Positions 63,911 to 64,000 of a DNA stretch of 64,000 nt are shown piece by piece. The notes beneath the pieces are model-generated. The model was not told the DNA's origin. It made no database searches and saw nothing but the letters and a program-made list of their open reading frames with translations. This DNA comes from an uncultured Colwellia sp. (lineage in GTDB: Bacteria > Pseudomonadota > Gammaproteobacteria > Enterobacterales > Alteromonadaceae), in assembly GCA_913063325.1 (NCBI GenBank), contig CAJXYE010000001.1, positions 62,001-126,000 on the forward strand, in the 5' to 3' direction. The translations under genes and the position numbers were made by a program. How positions within the stretch are numbered: the stretch's first letter is position 1; the number at the start of each line of letters is the position of its first letter.

Positions 63911-64000
63911 ATGAAAAAGCTAGCTCTCAGTCTCGCGATTATTAGTGCACTTGGCTTAAGTGCCTGTGATAGCGAAACAATCGAAGATGTACAACAAGAA
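63911..64000 (+). CDS. Lipoprotein N-terminus, probable VolA/Pla-1 family surface lipase (partial)
   Basis: Only 30 residues lie in the window: MKKLALSLAIISALGLSACD and the following SETIEDVQQE. The signal peptide ends in the lipobox LSAC. The residues just after the cysteine recall the start of VolA/Pla-1 type outer-membrane lysophospholipases of Vibrio and Shewanella. A GGGG-type ribosome binding site and a PsrA-type operator precede it, which suits a lipid-scavenging enzyme controlled by fatty acids. The catalytic part is beyond the window, so the name is tentative. Confidence 0.6.
   Translation, partial: MKKLALSLAIISALGLSACDSETIEDVQQE

Overview
The window comes from the chromosome of a low-GC marine gammaproteobacterium of the Alteromonadales. 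A member of the Colwellia/Thalassotalea group fits best. That is inferred from the AT-rich coding sequence, the gene neighbourhoods (murJ-ribF-ileS-lspA-fkpB, tsaB-hydrolase-fadD, a YciK-type SDR beside a VolA-like lipase), a DUF3010 protein and the PsrA-type operators. No rRNA or tRNA gene was recognised. Both ends cut through a gene: a BtuC-type permease on the left and a lipoprotein on the right.

Positions 1-8300 carry a cobalamin riboswitch driving a B12-type ABC importer (ATPase then permease), two adjacent bacterioferritins facing a bfd gene, a periplasmic binding-protein-like protein, a 266-bp palindrome-ended repeat, an M13 peptidase and a ThrE-type exporter. The two bacterioferritins look like a ferroxidase subunit plus a haem-binding subunit. 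Positions 8300-17500 carry sugar-acid catabolic enzymes (class II aldolase, DgoD-like dehydratase, amidohydrolase, SDR), a DUF3010 protein, a DmdC-like acyl-CoA dehydrogenase behind a PsrA-type operator, an M49-like lipoprotein peptidase and rpsT. Positions 17800-29300 are conserved housekeeping genes: murJ, ribF, ileS, lspA, fkpB, tsaB, an M50-like protease, a hydrolase and fadD.

Positions 29270-31600 are an accessory island. Arrays of a small two-hairpin (REP-like) repeat surround a MntA-HepT toxin-antitoxin pair and a GIY-YIG nuclease. Directly after it, positions 31669-42314 hold a compact type II secretion-like operon in the order G-E-F-H-I-J-K-L-M-C-like-D. It is followed by its own strongly expressed-looking gene for a 507-residue secreted Ala/Thr-rich protein, which may be a surface-layer protein of the Slr4 type. 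A broken REP-associated (RAYT/Y1) transposase flanked by the same repeats follows at 44321-45365.

Positions 45683-58892 are a surface polysaccharide cluster: glycosyltransferases, a radical SAM protein, two sulfotransferase-like proteins, two flippases, WecG/TagA, a Wzz-like protein, a Wzy-like protein and a pyruvyltransferase. After a stretch of decayed coding sequence comes a 905-codon secreted protein with a GlyGly-CTERM-like tail, a class known to travel through type II secretion. More REP units, a YciK-type SDR and the start of a VolA/Pla-1-like lipoprotein behind a second PsrA-type operator close the window.

The most interesting points are the T2SS-like operon with its likely dedicated surface protein, the REP repeat family with compensating base changes beside a decayed RAYT, the two complementary bacterioferritin subunits, and the paired 266-bp inverted-repeat elements.
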